Origin: Lentisphaerae bacterium ADurb.BinA184
GTDB taxonomy: Bacteria > Verrucomicrobiota > Lentisphaeria > Oligosphaerales > MVZH01
NCBI GenBank assembly: GCA_002068325.1
Contig: MVZH01000017.1
Location: 1 to 34,493 of the forward strand
Reading direction: 5' to 3'
Length of the DNA stretch: 34,493 nucleotides
A program made the position numbers and the translations under genes. The notes under the pieces were generated by a model. It made no database searches. It was not told the DNA's origin and worked only from the letters and a program-made list of their open reading frames with translations. This document shows, in pieces, positions 17,559 through 24,477 of this stretch (within the stretch, counting starts at the first letter, position 1; the number at the start of each line of letters is the position of its first letter).

Positions 17559-18380
17559 ATGATCCGCACAGTCATCATCGGCGCGGCCGGCCGCATGGGC
17601 CGGCATCTGACGGCCCAGGTCCTTGGCGACCCGGCGCTCTCGCTGGCCGCGGCCATCGAGTGTGCCGGGCATCCGGCGGCCGGGCAGGACGCCGGGGTCG
17701 TGGCCGGGGGCGGGGTGGCCGGTGTCCGCATCACGGAGGATCTGGCGGCGGCGCTCCGCACGGCCGACGCGGTGATTGACTTCTCCTCCCGTGAGGCCGC
17801 CCTGCCCAACGCGCGGGCGGCGGCGGCCGCCGGCTGCGCGCTGGTCGTCGGCACCACCGGCCTGAGCGCGGCCGACCGCGCCGGGCTCGTCGAGCTGGCC
17901 CAGGCGGGCGCCCGCATCGTCTCGGCCCCCAACATGAGCATCGGCGTCAACCTGCTCTTCCACCTCTGCCGGCAGGTGGCGCTGACGCTGGGCGAGGAGT
18001 ATGACATCGAGGTCGTCGAGATGCACCACAACCAGAAGAAGGACGCCCCCAGCGGCACCGCGAAGCGCCTGGCCGAGATCCTGGCCGAGGCGCGCGGGCT
18101 GAGCTACGACAGGCAGGTCCGGCACGGCCGCGAGGGCCTCCTCGGCGCCCGTCCGAAGGCCGAGATCGGCATGCACGCCCTGCGCGGCGGCGACGTGGTC
18201 GGCGACCACACCGTCATCTTCGCCACGGGTGGCGAGCGTGTCGAGCTCACCCACAAGGCGTCCAGCCGGCAGACCTTTGCCCAGGGTGCCGTCCGTGCCG
18301 TCAAGTTCCTGGCGGCCGCCCGCCCGGGGCTGTACGACATGCAGGACGTGCTGGGGCTGAAGGCGATGCCCCTCACTTGA
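17559..18380 (+). CDS. dapB: 4-hydroxy-tetrahydrodipicolinate reductase
   Basis: The 273-aa enzyme reduces the DapA product with NAD(P)H. The dinucleotide motif GAAGRMGR is at residues 8-15, GTTG at 98-101, and the catalytic and substrate block EMHHNQKKDAPSGTA at 154-168, including His156/His157 and the lysine pair. IGMHALRGGDVVGDHTV near 205-221 is conserved. CCGGAGG precedes the ATG. dapA and dapB together supply DAP for peptidoglycan, and lysine. Confidence 0.95.
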   Translation: MIRTVIIGAAGRMGRHLTAQVLGDPALSLAAAIECAGHPAAGQDAGVVAGGGVAGVRITEDLAAALRTADAVIDFSSREAALPNARAAAAAGCALVVGTTGLSAADRAGLVELAQAGARIVSAPNMSIGVNLLFHLCRQVALTLGEEYDIEVVEMHHNQKKDAPSGTAKRLAEILAEARGLSYDRQVRHGREGLLGARPKAEIGMHALRGGDVVGDHTVIFATGGERVELTHKASSRQTFAQGAVRAVKFLAAARPGLYDMQDVLGLKAMPLT

Positions 18381-18545
18381 GGCCGAACATCAAGGCAAAG
18401 ATCATGGTAAAGACAAAGGACTCCCCCATTGTCTCTGCCCTCGTCGTTACCCTTGTCTCTCTTGAGTGAAGCGGACTGGGGCTGAAGGGGTAGGCGTCCG
18501 CCGCGCCGCACGCGGGCGGTGCCAGGCATGGCGAAGAAGGCGGGC

Positions 18546-18556
18546 GGGGGGGGGGG
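18546..18556. repeat. Run of eleven G
   Basis: A homopolymer of eleven G lies 14 bp past the stop codon of the GDSL lipoprotein gene, between convergent genes. It is the longest single-base run noticed in the window. It is outside any coding sequence, so it is not a phase-variation switch for a protein; it could be a sequencing or assembly weak point. Confidence 0.6.
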
Positions 18557-18570
18557 AACTCCGGCGCGCG

Positions 18571-19767
18571 TCACCAGATACGGCTGTCCGTGATGGTGAG
18601 CACGAACTTTTCGCCCGACTCAATGACGAGGCGGTTGACGCCGGCCTGCAGCTGGACGGGGACACGGTAGCCGCCGGCGTGCCAGCCCTTGGGCGCCGTC
18701 CCGAGGGGAATCCGCTTGCCGTTCAACCACACTTGGCTCAGGCCGGCGCCGGTGTTCAGCCAGGCCTGACGGGCCTTGGGCGACGAGACCACTGCAAACC
18801 CGCGGTACGCCTTCGCCGGGCCGACGACCTCTTTCAGCGAGAGCGCGAACCCACGCTGCCGTTCCTGCTCCCACCACCAGCCCTCCTGCGGCCGCGTCTC
18901 GGGCAGGTTGTAGGCGACCCACGAGGCGTCCGGGGTCAGCCGGGCCACGCGGGCTTCATCGAGGGGGGGCTCGCCGTCCGCCACCGCCTTGATCCGCCAC
19001 TGCCGCACCAGGCCCGGCAGGACCGGGGGCTTGAAGGTGTCGGGCAGGGGCACGTCGGCGTAGCCCATCACGTCCAGCACGGCGCGTGCCACCAGCCGGT
19101 AGCCCTCGTAGTTCAGATGGCAGTCATCCTCCTCCCACAGATCCTGCTCGCCGGCCGCCAGCATCTGCGCGTACACGTCGCCGACGCCGCAGCCGTAGCG
19201 CATGGCCACCCGGCGCAAGGCGTCGTTGGCCTCGACGAGCTTGGGCCCCAGCCCCACCGCGCGGGGGCCGACGGTGGTGACGGTCAGCAAGGTCAGCCGT
19301 GTGCCGGTGGCGGTGACGCGTCCGGCGATGGCGGCCACATCGCGCTCGAAGTCGGCCAGCGGCACACCGCCGCCCATGTCATTGATGCCGGTCATGAGGA
19401 AGACGAGATCGGGCTTGAAGGACAGCACGTCGTCATCAAGGCGTCTGAGCATGCCGCTGGCGACGTCGCCGCCGACTCCCGCGCCGATCCAGATGGGCAC
19501 GGGCTTGCCGGCCTCGCGCAACGCCTGCTGGACCAGCAGCGGGTACGTGTGCCCATCGGTGATCGAGTCGCCCAGGGAGACGATCAGGCGCGGGCCGGTT
19601 CTGGCGCGGGGGGTCATTGGGGACTCCTTCCGGGCCGCGGGGCTCCCGCCGCCGGTGGTGCGACAGGCCGCCAGCAGGCTGAGCGCGGCCAGTCCGAGGG
19701 CGCCCAGCACCACGGCGCAATGCCGCCGTCGCTGAGCCCGCCCATCATGCGACATGAGTGTGTTCAT
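18571..19767 (-). CDS. SGNH/GDSL-family esterase, lipoprotein
   Basis: The protein is 398 aa. An Arg-rich start and hydrophobic stretch end in LSLLAAC, a lipobox with Cys35, so it is probably lipid-anchored. SGNH blocks are complete: I GDSITDG (Ser68), II Gly in GAGVGGDVASG, III GINDMGG (Asn129), and V DDCH (Asp214, His217). SGNH enzymes hydrolyse esters, often acetyl groups on sugars. A C-terminal part of about 150 residues (from about 245) ends in a beta-sandwich-like stretch, HAGGYRVPVQLQAGVNRLVI, resembling carbohydrate-enzyme accessory domains. A second ATG at 19617 has a very good AAGGAG site six nt upstream and would give a form without the signal. The promoter at 19812-19840 supports the longer form and rules out the open frame start at 19833. 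Confidence 0.85.
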   Translation of the reverse strand: MNTLMSHDGRAQRRRHCAVVLGALGLAALSLLAACRTTGGGSPAARKESPMTPRARTGPRLIVSLGDSITDGHTYPLLVQQALREAGKPVPIWIGAGVGGDVASGMLRRLDDDVLSFKPDLVFLMTGINDMGGGVPLADFERDVAAIAGRVTATGTRLTLLTVTTVGPRAVGLGPKLVEANDALRRVAMRYGCGVGDVYAQMLAAGEQDLWEEDDCHLNYEGYRLVARAVLDVMGYADVPLPDTFKPPVLPGLVRQWRIKAVADGEPPLDEARVARLTPDASWVAYNLPETRPQEGWWWEQERQRGFALSLKEVVGPAKAYRGFAVVSSPKARQAWLNTGAGLSQVWLNGKRIPLGTAPKGWHAGGYRVPVQLQAGVNRLVIESGEKFVLTITDSRIW

Positions 19768-19811
19768 GGGTTCGTGAGTCCCTGCCCGAAGGGTGACGAC
19801 AAACTCCGCAT

Positions 19812-19840
19812 ACCGTAGGGACGGACCGGGCATTTGTCAA
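19812..19840 (-). promoter_or_regulatory. Promoter of the GDSL lipoprotein gene
   Basis: On the minus strand, a perfect -35 TTGACA (19835-19840) is followed after 17 nt by TACGGT (19812-19817). Transcription would start near 19805, about 38 nt before the ATG at 19767. The -10 is weak, so an activator may be needed. Confidence 0.55.
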
Positions 19841-19994
19841 GCCTCCGGCAGCGGCTCCCCTTGCGGCCTGTCCGACGGCCAGTAGATTGAGCCCCCTGAA
19901 CAACCGCTGCACACGTGGCCGGCACGGAGCCCGCCGGCCGTCGTGCGCACTGCCCGAGGCGGAGCCTGATCGGAGAACGCGGCAGGCCATTGGC

Positions 19995-21131
19995 GTGAAC
20001 CTCAGCCCCGACATCCCCGCCGCCGCGGCCCCGCCGTTCGAGTCGCTCTACGTCCATGTGCCATTCTGCCGGCGCAAGTGCGGCTACTGCGCGTTCTACT
20101 CCGTGCCCGCCGCCGCCGCCCTGCGACGGCGCTACCTCGACCGCCTCACGGCCGAGTTTGCGGAGTCCGCAGAACGCTGTTCGCGGTTGCGCAGCGTCTT
20201 CCTCGGTGGCGGCACGCCGTCGGTGCTGACGGCCCGCGAGATGGCGGAGCTGCTGGCCGCGGTCCGGTCGGTGTTCACCCTAGTGCGGGACGCCGAGGTC
20301 ACGGCCGAATGCAACCCGGAGAGTCTGACGCCGGCCAAGGCCGAGGCGCTGGCGGCGGGCGGGGTTAGCCGGGTCAGCCTCGGCGTGCAGAGTTTCCAGG
20401 CGCGGCATCGCCGGACCCTGCAACGCGGCGGGGCCGTCGCCGCGGTCGCGCAGGCCGTGGCCAGGCTGCGCGGTTGCGGAGTCCGCAATCTGGGCCTTGA
20501 CTTGATCTACGGCATTCCCGGGCAGACGGTGGCGGAGTGGGGCGAGGACGTCGGTCGCGCCTGCGACCTCGGCGTCCAGCATCTGTCAACCTACGCGCTC
20601 ACGGTCGAGGAGGGCACGCGCCTGGCCGCGGCCGGCGTGCGGCCGGCGGACGATGACCGGCTGCTCGCGATGTGGGAGCGGGCGGAGACCGTGGCGGCGG
20701 CCGGCGGGCTGCGGCGCTACGAGGTCTCGAACTTCGCGCGGCCGGGACGCGAGTGCCGGCACAACATGGACGTCTGGCACGGCCGCACCTACCTGGGATG
20801 CGGGCCGGCCGCCTGCTCCTTCGACGGACGGGCGCGCTGGACGCAACCCTCCGACCTCAACCGCTGGCTGCGCCGCGCCCCCCCGGCCGTGGACGTCCTG
20901 CCCGCCGACGAACGGGCCGCGGAGGTCCTGGCCTTCGGGCTGCGCACCGTGGCAGGCTGGGAACCGGCCGCCTTCCGCCGCCGCACGGGCTACGACGCCT
21001 GGAGCCTGCGCGGCGACGCCCTGGCCGACCTCGCGCGCGACGGCCTGCTGACCGCCCGCCGCGGGGGCCGCCTGGCGCCGACGGCGAGAGGACTCCTCTT
21101 CCACGACTGGATCCTGCGCCGCCTCCTGTAG
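19995..21131 (+). CDS. hemW: Radical-SAM heme chaperone HemW-like
   Basis: The protein is 378 aa, the usual HemW length. SLYVHVPFCRRKCGYCAFYS contains the CX3CX2C cluster motif (Cys25, Cys29, Cys32). It lacks the extra cysteine of the coproporphyrinogen dehydrogenase HemN. FLGGGTPSVL, AECNPESLT, VSRVSLGVQSF and DLIYGIPGQT are HemN/HemW family blocks, and YEVSNFARPGRECRHNMDVW is typical of the second domain. HemW binds heme and hands it to respiratory enzymes. The GTG at 19995 was chosen because family similarity starts there and an AGG lies eight nt upstream; the open frame from 19887 begins with a TTG and adds unrelated sequence. Confidence 0.88.
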   Translation: MNLSPDIPAAAAPPFESLYVHVPFCRRKCGYCAFYSVPAAAALRRRYLDRLTAEFAESAERCSRLRSVFLGGGTPSVLTAREMAELLAAVRSVFTLVRDAEVTAECNPESLTPAKAEALAAGGVSRVSLGVQSFQARHRRTLQRGGAVAAVAQAVARLRGCGVRNLGLDLIYGIPGQTVAEWGEDVGRACDLGVQHLSTYALTVEEGTRLAAAGVRPADDDRLLAMWERAETVAAAGGLRRYEVSNFARPGRECRHNMDVWHGRTYLGCGPAACSFDGRARWTQPSDLNRWLRRAPPAVDVLPADERAAEVLAFGLRTVAGWEPAAFRRRTGYDAWSLRGDALADLARDGLLTARRGGRLAPTARGLLFHDWILRRLL

Positions 21132-21216
21132 CGCCGTCGTGGCCGCGGCGCGGACGGCATGACGGTGGAGGCCGGCCCTCCATCGCCCCCGAAGAAGGCT
21201 CCCTGTCTGCGGTGCT

Positions 21217-21304
21217 GGAGGGCCGACCTCCGTGTCGGCCAGGTCGCACGGGGAGGGGACAGGTTCCCCGAGTATGACCCGGACGGCACGGAGGCCGTCC
21301 CTCC
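21217..21304. repeat. Paired inverted hairpin repeat (BIME-like), copy 2
   Basis: The minus-strand unit (21217-21240) has stem GGCCGAC, loop ACGGAG, stem GTCGGCC and tail CTCC. The plus-strand unit (21281-21304) has stem GGACGGC, the same loop, stem GCCGTCC and tail CTCC. Compared with copy 1, stem bases change in pairs (GGCGGAC/GTCCGCC against GGCCGAC/GTCGGCC) while loop and tail stay fixed. The 40-nt linker differs. A looser unit with a longer loop lies at 21152-21181. The rest of the 314-bp hemW-aminotransferase gap holds no gene. Confidence 0.7.
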
Positions 21305-21445
21305 AAGGCGCGCCCCGGAGGCCGGCCCGTCCGCCCGAGGTTCACGCCCGTGCTTGCGCGGAGGCGCTCGCCGTACGATGTTACGGGTTGCCCCGCGGCA
21401 CCCTGCATTCCCATTGGAAGCCGGGCCAACCAGGAGAGTCTGAGC

Positions 21446-22714
21446 ATGGCAGTGAAACTGGCCGTTCAAGGCGGTACGCCGGTCATTCCCAAGGGATTCA
21501 TCAAGGACTGGCCGCCGGTTTCCGAGCTGGACCGGAAGATGGTGCTGGCGTCGCTGGACGGTGCCTGCCACACCTACGGCCCCAACTGCACCGCGCTCGA
21601 ACAGGAGTTCGCCGGCTGGATGGGGGTCAAGCACGCGCTGTTCGCCAACTCCGGCACGGCCGCGTTGCACATGTGCCTGGTGGCCTGCGGGTGCGGGGTC
21701 GGCGACGAGGTGATCGTGCCCGCCTACACCTGGCCCTCGTCGGCCACCTGCTGCCTGCACCACAACATCATCCCCGTCTTTGTCGATATTGACTGGGCGA
21801 CGATGAACATTGACTTGGACAAGATCGAGGCCGCAGTCACGCCGCGCACCCGCGCCATCATCGCCGTGCACCTGCACGGGCTGGCGCTGGACATGGGCCG
21901 GCTGATGGCGATCGCACGCCGGCACAACCTGATCGTCATCGAGGACTTCTGCCAGGCGCACGGCGCGGCCTTCAACGGGCGGAGGGTCGGCACCTTCGGT
22001 CTGGTGGGCGCATCGAGCACGAACCAGAACAAGTGCCTGTCCAGCGGTGAAGGCGGCTTCTTCGTCTCCAACGACAAGGAAGCCTTCGAGCGGGGCAAGA
22101 CGTTGTGGTACTTCGGCGAGAGCCGCCCGCCGGACGGGTCGAAGGAGTTCCACACCTACGGCATGGGATGGATGTACCGGTGCACCGACCTGACGGCCGC
22201 CTTTGCCCGCGCCCAGCTCACGCGCCTGGACGAGTACCTCGCGCAGCAGCAGGTCAACGCCGCCCGCCTGACCGCCGGGCTGAAGGGAGTGCCGAACTTG
22301 ATCCTGCCGACGGCGACGCCGGCCGGGTGCACGCACAACTGGTACAACTACACGATCCGTTTCGACATGGAGGCCTTGGGGCACGCCCGCGATGCCGCCA
22401 GCTTCCGCGACAAGCTGGTGAAGGCCCTCAACGCCGAGGGCGTGCAGACCGGGGTCTGGCAGGGCTGGCCGGTGCCGAAGATGACCGTCTTCCAGGCCCG
22501 GAACGCCTACGGCAAGGGTTGCCCGTGGTCCTGCCCGCACGCCGGCCCGGTCAGCTACGCCCTCGAGCAGTTCCCGGTGGCGCAGCGCCACTGCGACTGG
22601 CACACCGGCATGACCACACCGCTGCGCTCGCCCAACGGGCCCGAAGTCGCCGACAGGGTGACGGAAGCCTTCCACAAGGTGTTGACCCATCTCGACCAGG
22701 TCGAGCGGCTCTGA
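21446..22714 (+). CDS. DegT/DnrJ/EryC1/StrS-family aminotransferase
   Basis: The 422-aa PLP enzyme belongs to the sugar aminotransferase family. The PLP lysine is Lys196 in STNQNKCLSSGEGG; Asp167 in VIEDFCQAHGA contacts the PLP nitrogen; NSGTAALHMCL (68-78) and VPAYTWPSSA (91-100) bind cofactor phosphate and substrate. Such enzymes aminate keto-sugars for surface polysaccharides or antibiotics, or make 3-amino-5-hydroxybenzoate and scyllo-inosamine. The N-terminus MAVKLAVQGGTPVIPKGF is of the inosamine-like type, but the substrate is not certain. AGGAGAG precedes the ATG. No other sugar-nucleotide gene is adjacent. Confidence 0.88.
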   Translation: MAVKLAVQGGTPVIPKGFIKDWPPVSELDRKMVLASLDGACHTYGPNCTALEQEFAGWMGVKHALFANSGTAALHMCLVACGCGVGDEVIVPAYTWPSSATCCLHHNIIPVFVDIDWATMNIDLDKIEAAVTPRTRAIIAVHLHGLALDMGRLMAIARRHNLIVIEDFCQAHGAAFNGRRVGTFGLVGASSTNQNKCLSSGEGGFFVSNDKEAFERGKTLWYFGESRPPDGSKEFHTYGMGWMYRCTDLTAAFARAQLTRLDEYLAQQQVNAARLTAGLKGVPNLILPTATPAGCTHNWYNYTIRFDMEALGHARDAASFRDKLVKALNAEGVQTGVWQGWPVPKMTVFQARNAYGKGCPWSCPHAGPVSYALEQFPVAQRHCDWHTGMTTPLRSPNGPEVADRVTEAFHKVLTHLDQVERL

Positions 22715-22810
22715 CGCGGGCCGGCACCGTCGCCGCGCGGGGCGTCCGGCGCACGGCTGAGCGGCGGGCGCACCACGGCGCTCGCACCTCCTACACGAGA
22801 CGGAGGCATG

Positions 22811-24100
22811 ATGCGCGGTTCTGGCGTTTTGGGCAAGGCGGCCTTGGCCGTGGGCGCGCTCGTCGTCGTCGCCGGCCTCGCACGGGGGGCGGACGAGGCG
22901 GCCGGCCCGTTCGCCCACACGGTGCACGAACGGGTCATGATCCTGCTCTTCGACGCCGCCTGCATCGCCCCCGGCAGCCGCCACGAAGACCGCGCCCGCC
23001 GGCAGGAGACTGTGGCGCGGCAGAGGGAGCTGGACGCCTGGTTCTCGGACCACGGACGGCGCGTCAGCCTGGCCGACTGCACCACCCCGGAGGATCAGGA
23101 GAACTACCACGCCCTGCGGCGCACCCTGGCCGGCGCCCGCCTGCTGCAGCTCCCCGTCCGCGAACGCCTGGCCGCCCTGGACCGCATGGAGACCTACCTG
23201 CGCGGCTTCGACAACGGCTTCACCGACGCCCTGGCCGCGCTGGGAGTCAACCTCGCCGACACGGGCGACCCGCTCACCGCCCACCTGCTCGCCCGCCTCC
23301 GCATCCCCCCCGCCTTCGAGGCGCGTTTCTTCGGGCGCGATGAATCCAGCCGCATCGGCTCCATGTACTTCCCGCCGGCGAACCTGATCCTGCTCAACCT
23401 CGACGTGCTCTGCGAGGCGCCGGAGGATTTCCTGGACTCGATCAAGCACGAGCTCTGGCACCACCTCCTGCCGATCCCGCCCGGGCGCGGGTTCGCCGGC
23501 AATCTCTGGTGGGAAGGCTTCAACGAGGCCATATCCGAGACTTGGGCGGACGCGCTGCGCGAATGCACGGGCAGCCGCGCCGAGTGGTCGCGCAAGGTCG
23601 AATACCCGGTGGATACGGCGCTGGCGGGCCTGTTCTTGGCGGCCGACCGCGTCGGCGCCCTGCGCTACGTCGCGGGGATTGACGGCGCCGAGGCCTTCGC
23701 GGCCCGGCTGCGCGGCGGGGGGGTGTTGGGCGAACGGCTGGCCACGATCCTCCAGACCCCGGCGTCACTCGATCCTTCCACCCAGATCCGCATCGAGCAG
23801 CTTCTCCACAACTGGCGATGGAAGGCGGACGACGGCGGCCGCATCCGGGTCACCCGGCTGGTGGCGGACGGGCGAGTCAGCCCAGCGGCCGTCGAGGACG
23901 CGTTTGTCCAACGCCGCCGCTTCCTCATGGACTTCATCCAGGCGCTGTCGGTCGTCGGCCTGCAGGATATCGAGGCCGACCGCGCGACGCGTGCCGCCGC
24001 CCTTGCGGCCGCGGAGACGCTTCCGCGGCATCTGCGGAAGAACGTGCGGACCGTGTTCGAGTACTGCCGCCAGCCGTACTATCAGATGTCGAACCGGTAG
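22811..24100 (+). CDS. Secreted protein with a gluzincin-like HExxH motif, unknown family
   Basis: The protein is about 430 aa. Counting from the first ATG (22808), residues 1-27 form a signal peptide ending ARG. The mature part has the zinc-peptidase motif HELWHH (214-219) and, 18 residues after the second His, a Glu in WWEGFNEAISE (234-244), the arrangement of gluzincin metallopeptidases. I do not recognise the family. The region before the motif (30-210) is largely helical and has no visible repeats. Two ATGs are adjacent (22808 and 22811); GGAGG is only one base before the first and four before the second, so the second is slightly favoured. It follows the aminotransferase by about 95 bp on the same strand and may be in the same operon. 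A periplasmic or secreted peptidase is the best guess. Confidence 0.7.
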   Translation: MRGSGVLGKAALAVGALVVVAGLARGADEAAGPFAHTVHERVMILLFDAACIAPGSRHEDRARRQETVARQRELDAWFSDHGRRVSLADCTTPEDQENYHALRRTLAGARLLQLPVRERLAALDRMETYLRGFDNGFTDALAALGVNLADTGDPLTAHLLARLRIPPAFEARFFGRDESSRIGSMYFPPANLILLNLDVLCEAPEDFLDSIKHELWHHLLPIPPGRGFAGNLWWEGFNEAISETWADALRECTGSRAEWSRKVEYPVDTALAGLFLAADRVGALRYVAGIDGAEAFAARLRGGGVLGERLATILQTPASLDPSTQIRIEQLLHNWRWKADDGGRIRVTRLVADGRVSPAAVEDAFVQRRRFLMDFIQALSVVGLQDIEADRATRAAALAAAETLPRHLRKNVRTVFEYCRQPYYQMSNR

Positions 24101-24148
24101 AGGCGCTGCGGGCGGCGATGTCACCCCGCGCCTAAGACGGGCCCACGG

Positions 24149-24197
24149 GTGATCGGTGATCAGTGATCAGTGATCAGTGATCAGTCATCGGTGATCG
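24149..24197. repeat. Seven tandem 7-bp repeats (GTGATCA type)
   Basis: Seven heptamers follow each other: the first, sixth and seventh vary (GTGATCG, GTCATCG, GTGATCG) and the middle four are GTGATCA. Each of the middle units joins to its neighbour to make the palindrome TGATCA. It directly abuts the 38/40-bp array. Confidence 0.85.
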
Positions 24198-24455
24198 GCA
24201 TCCGTATCCCGGGACCGCCGGCGTCCGGCCGGCATCGGCATCCATCCCGGGACCGCCGGCGTCCCGCCGGCATCGGCATCCATCCCGGGACCGCCGGCGT
24301 CCCGCCGGCATCGCCATCCATCCCGGGACCGCCGGCGTCCCGCCGGCATCGCCATCCGTATCCCGGGACCGCCGACGTCCCGCCGGCATCGCCATCCATC
24401 CCGGGACCGCCGGCGTCCCGCCGGCATCGGCATCCGTATCCCGGGACCGCCGGCG
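24198..24455. repeat. Tandem array of 38/40-bp GC-rich palindromic units
   Basis: Six full units start at 24198, 24238, 24276, 24314, 24352 and 24392, with lengths 40, 38, 38, 38, 40 and 38 bp, and a 26-bp seventh starts at 24430. The length classes differ by the presence of GTAT or AT before CCCGGG. Each unit has GGGAC, CGCCGGC, GTCCC and GCCGGC in order. GGGAC can pair with GTCCC, or GCCGGCG with CGCCGGC, so two hairpins compete, or both can form a pseudoknot. The array lies between convergent genes. Open frames through it are repeat artefacts. Confidence 0.9.
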
Positions 24456-24477
24456 CCACGCCCCACGGCCTACGGCA

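Noticed and set aside
18367-18430. Tiny minus-strand frame after dapB reading MGESFVFTMIFALMFGLK
   Set aside because: Eighteen hydrophobic residues with only a moderate GAGGG upstream; no homologous protein recognised and no supporting context. A small membrane peptide cannot be excluded.
20990-23464. 824-codon minus-strand open frame across hemW, the aminotransferase and the HExxH gene
   Set aside because: It is antisense to three well-supported genes and has the same low-information composition; no ribosome binding site or motif.
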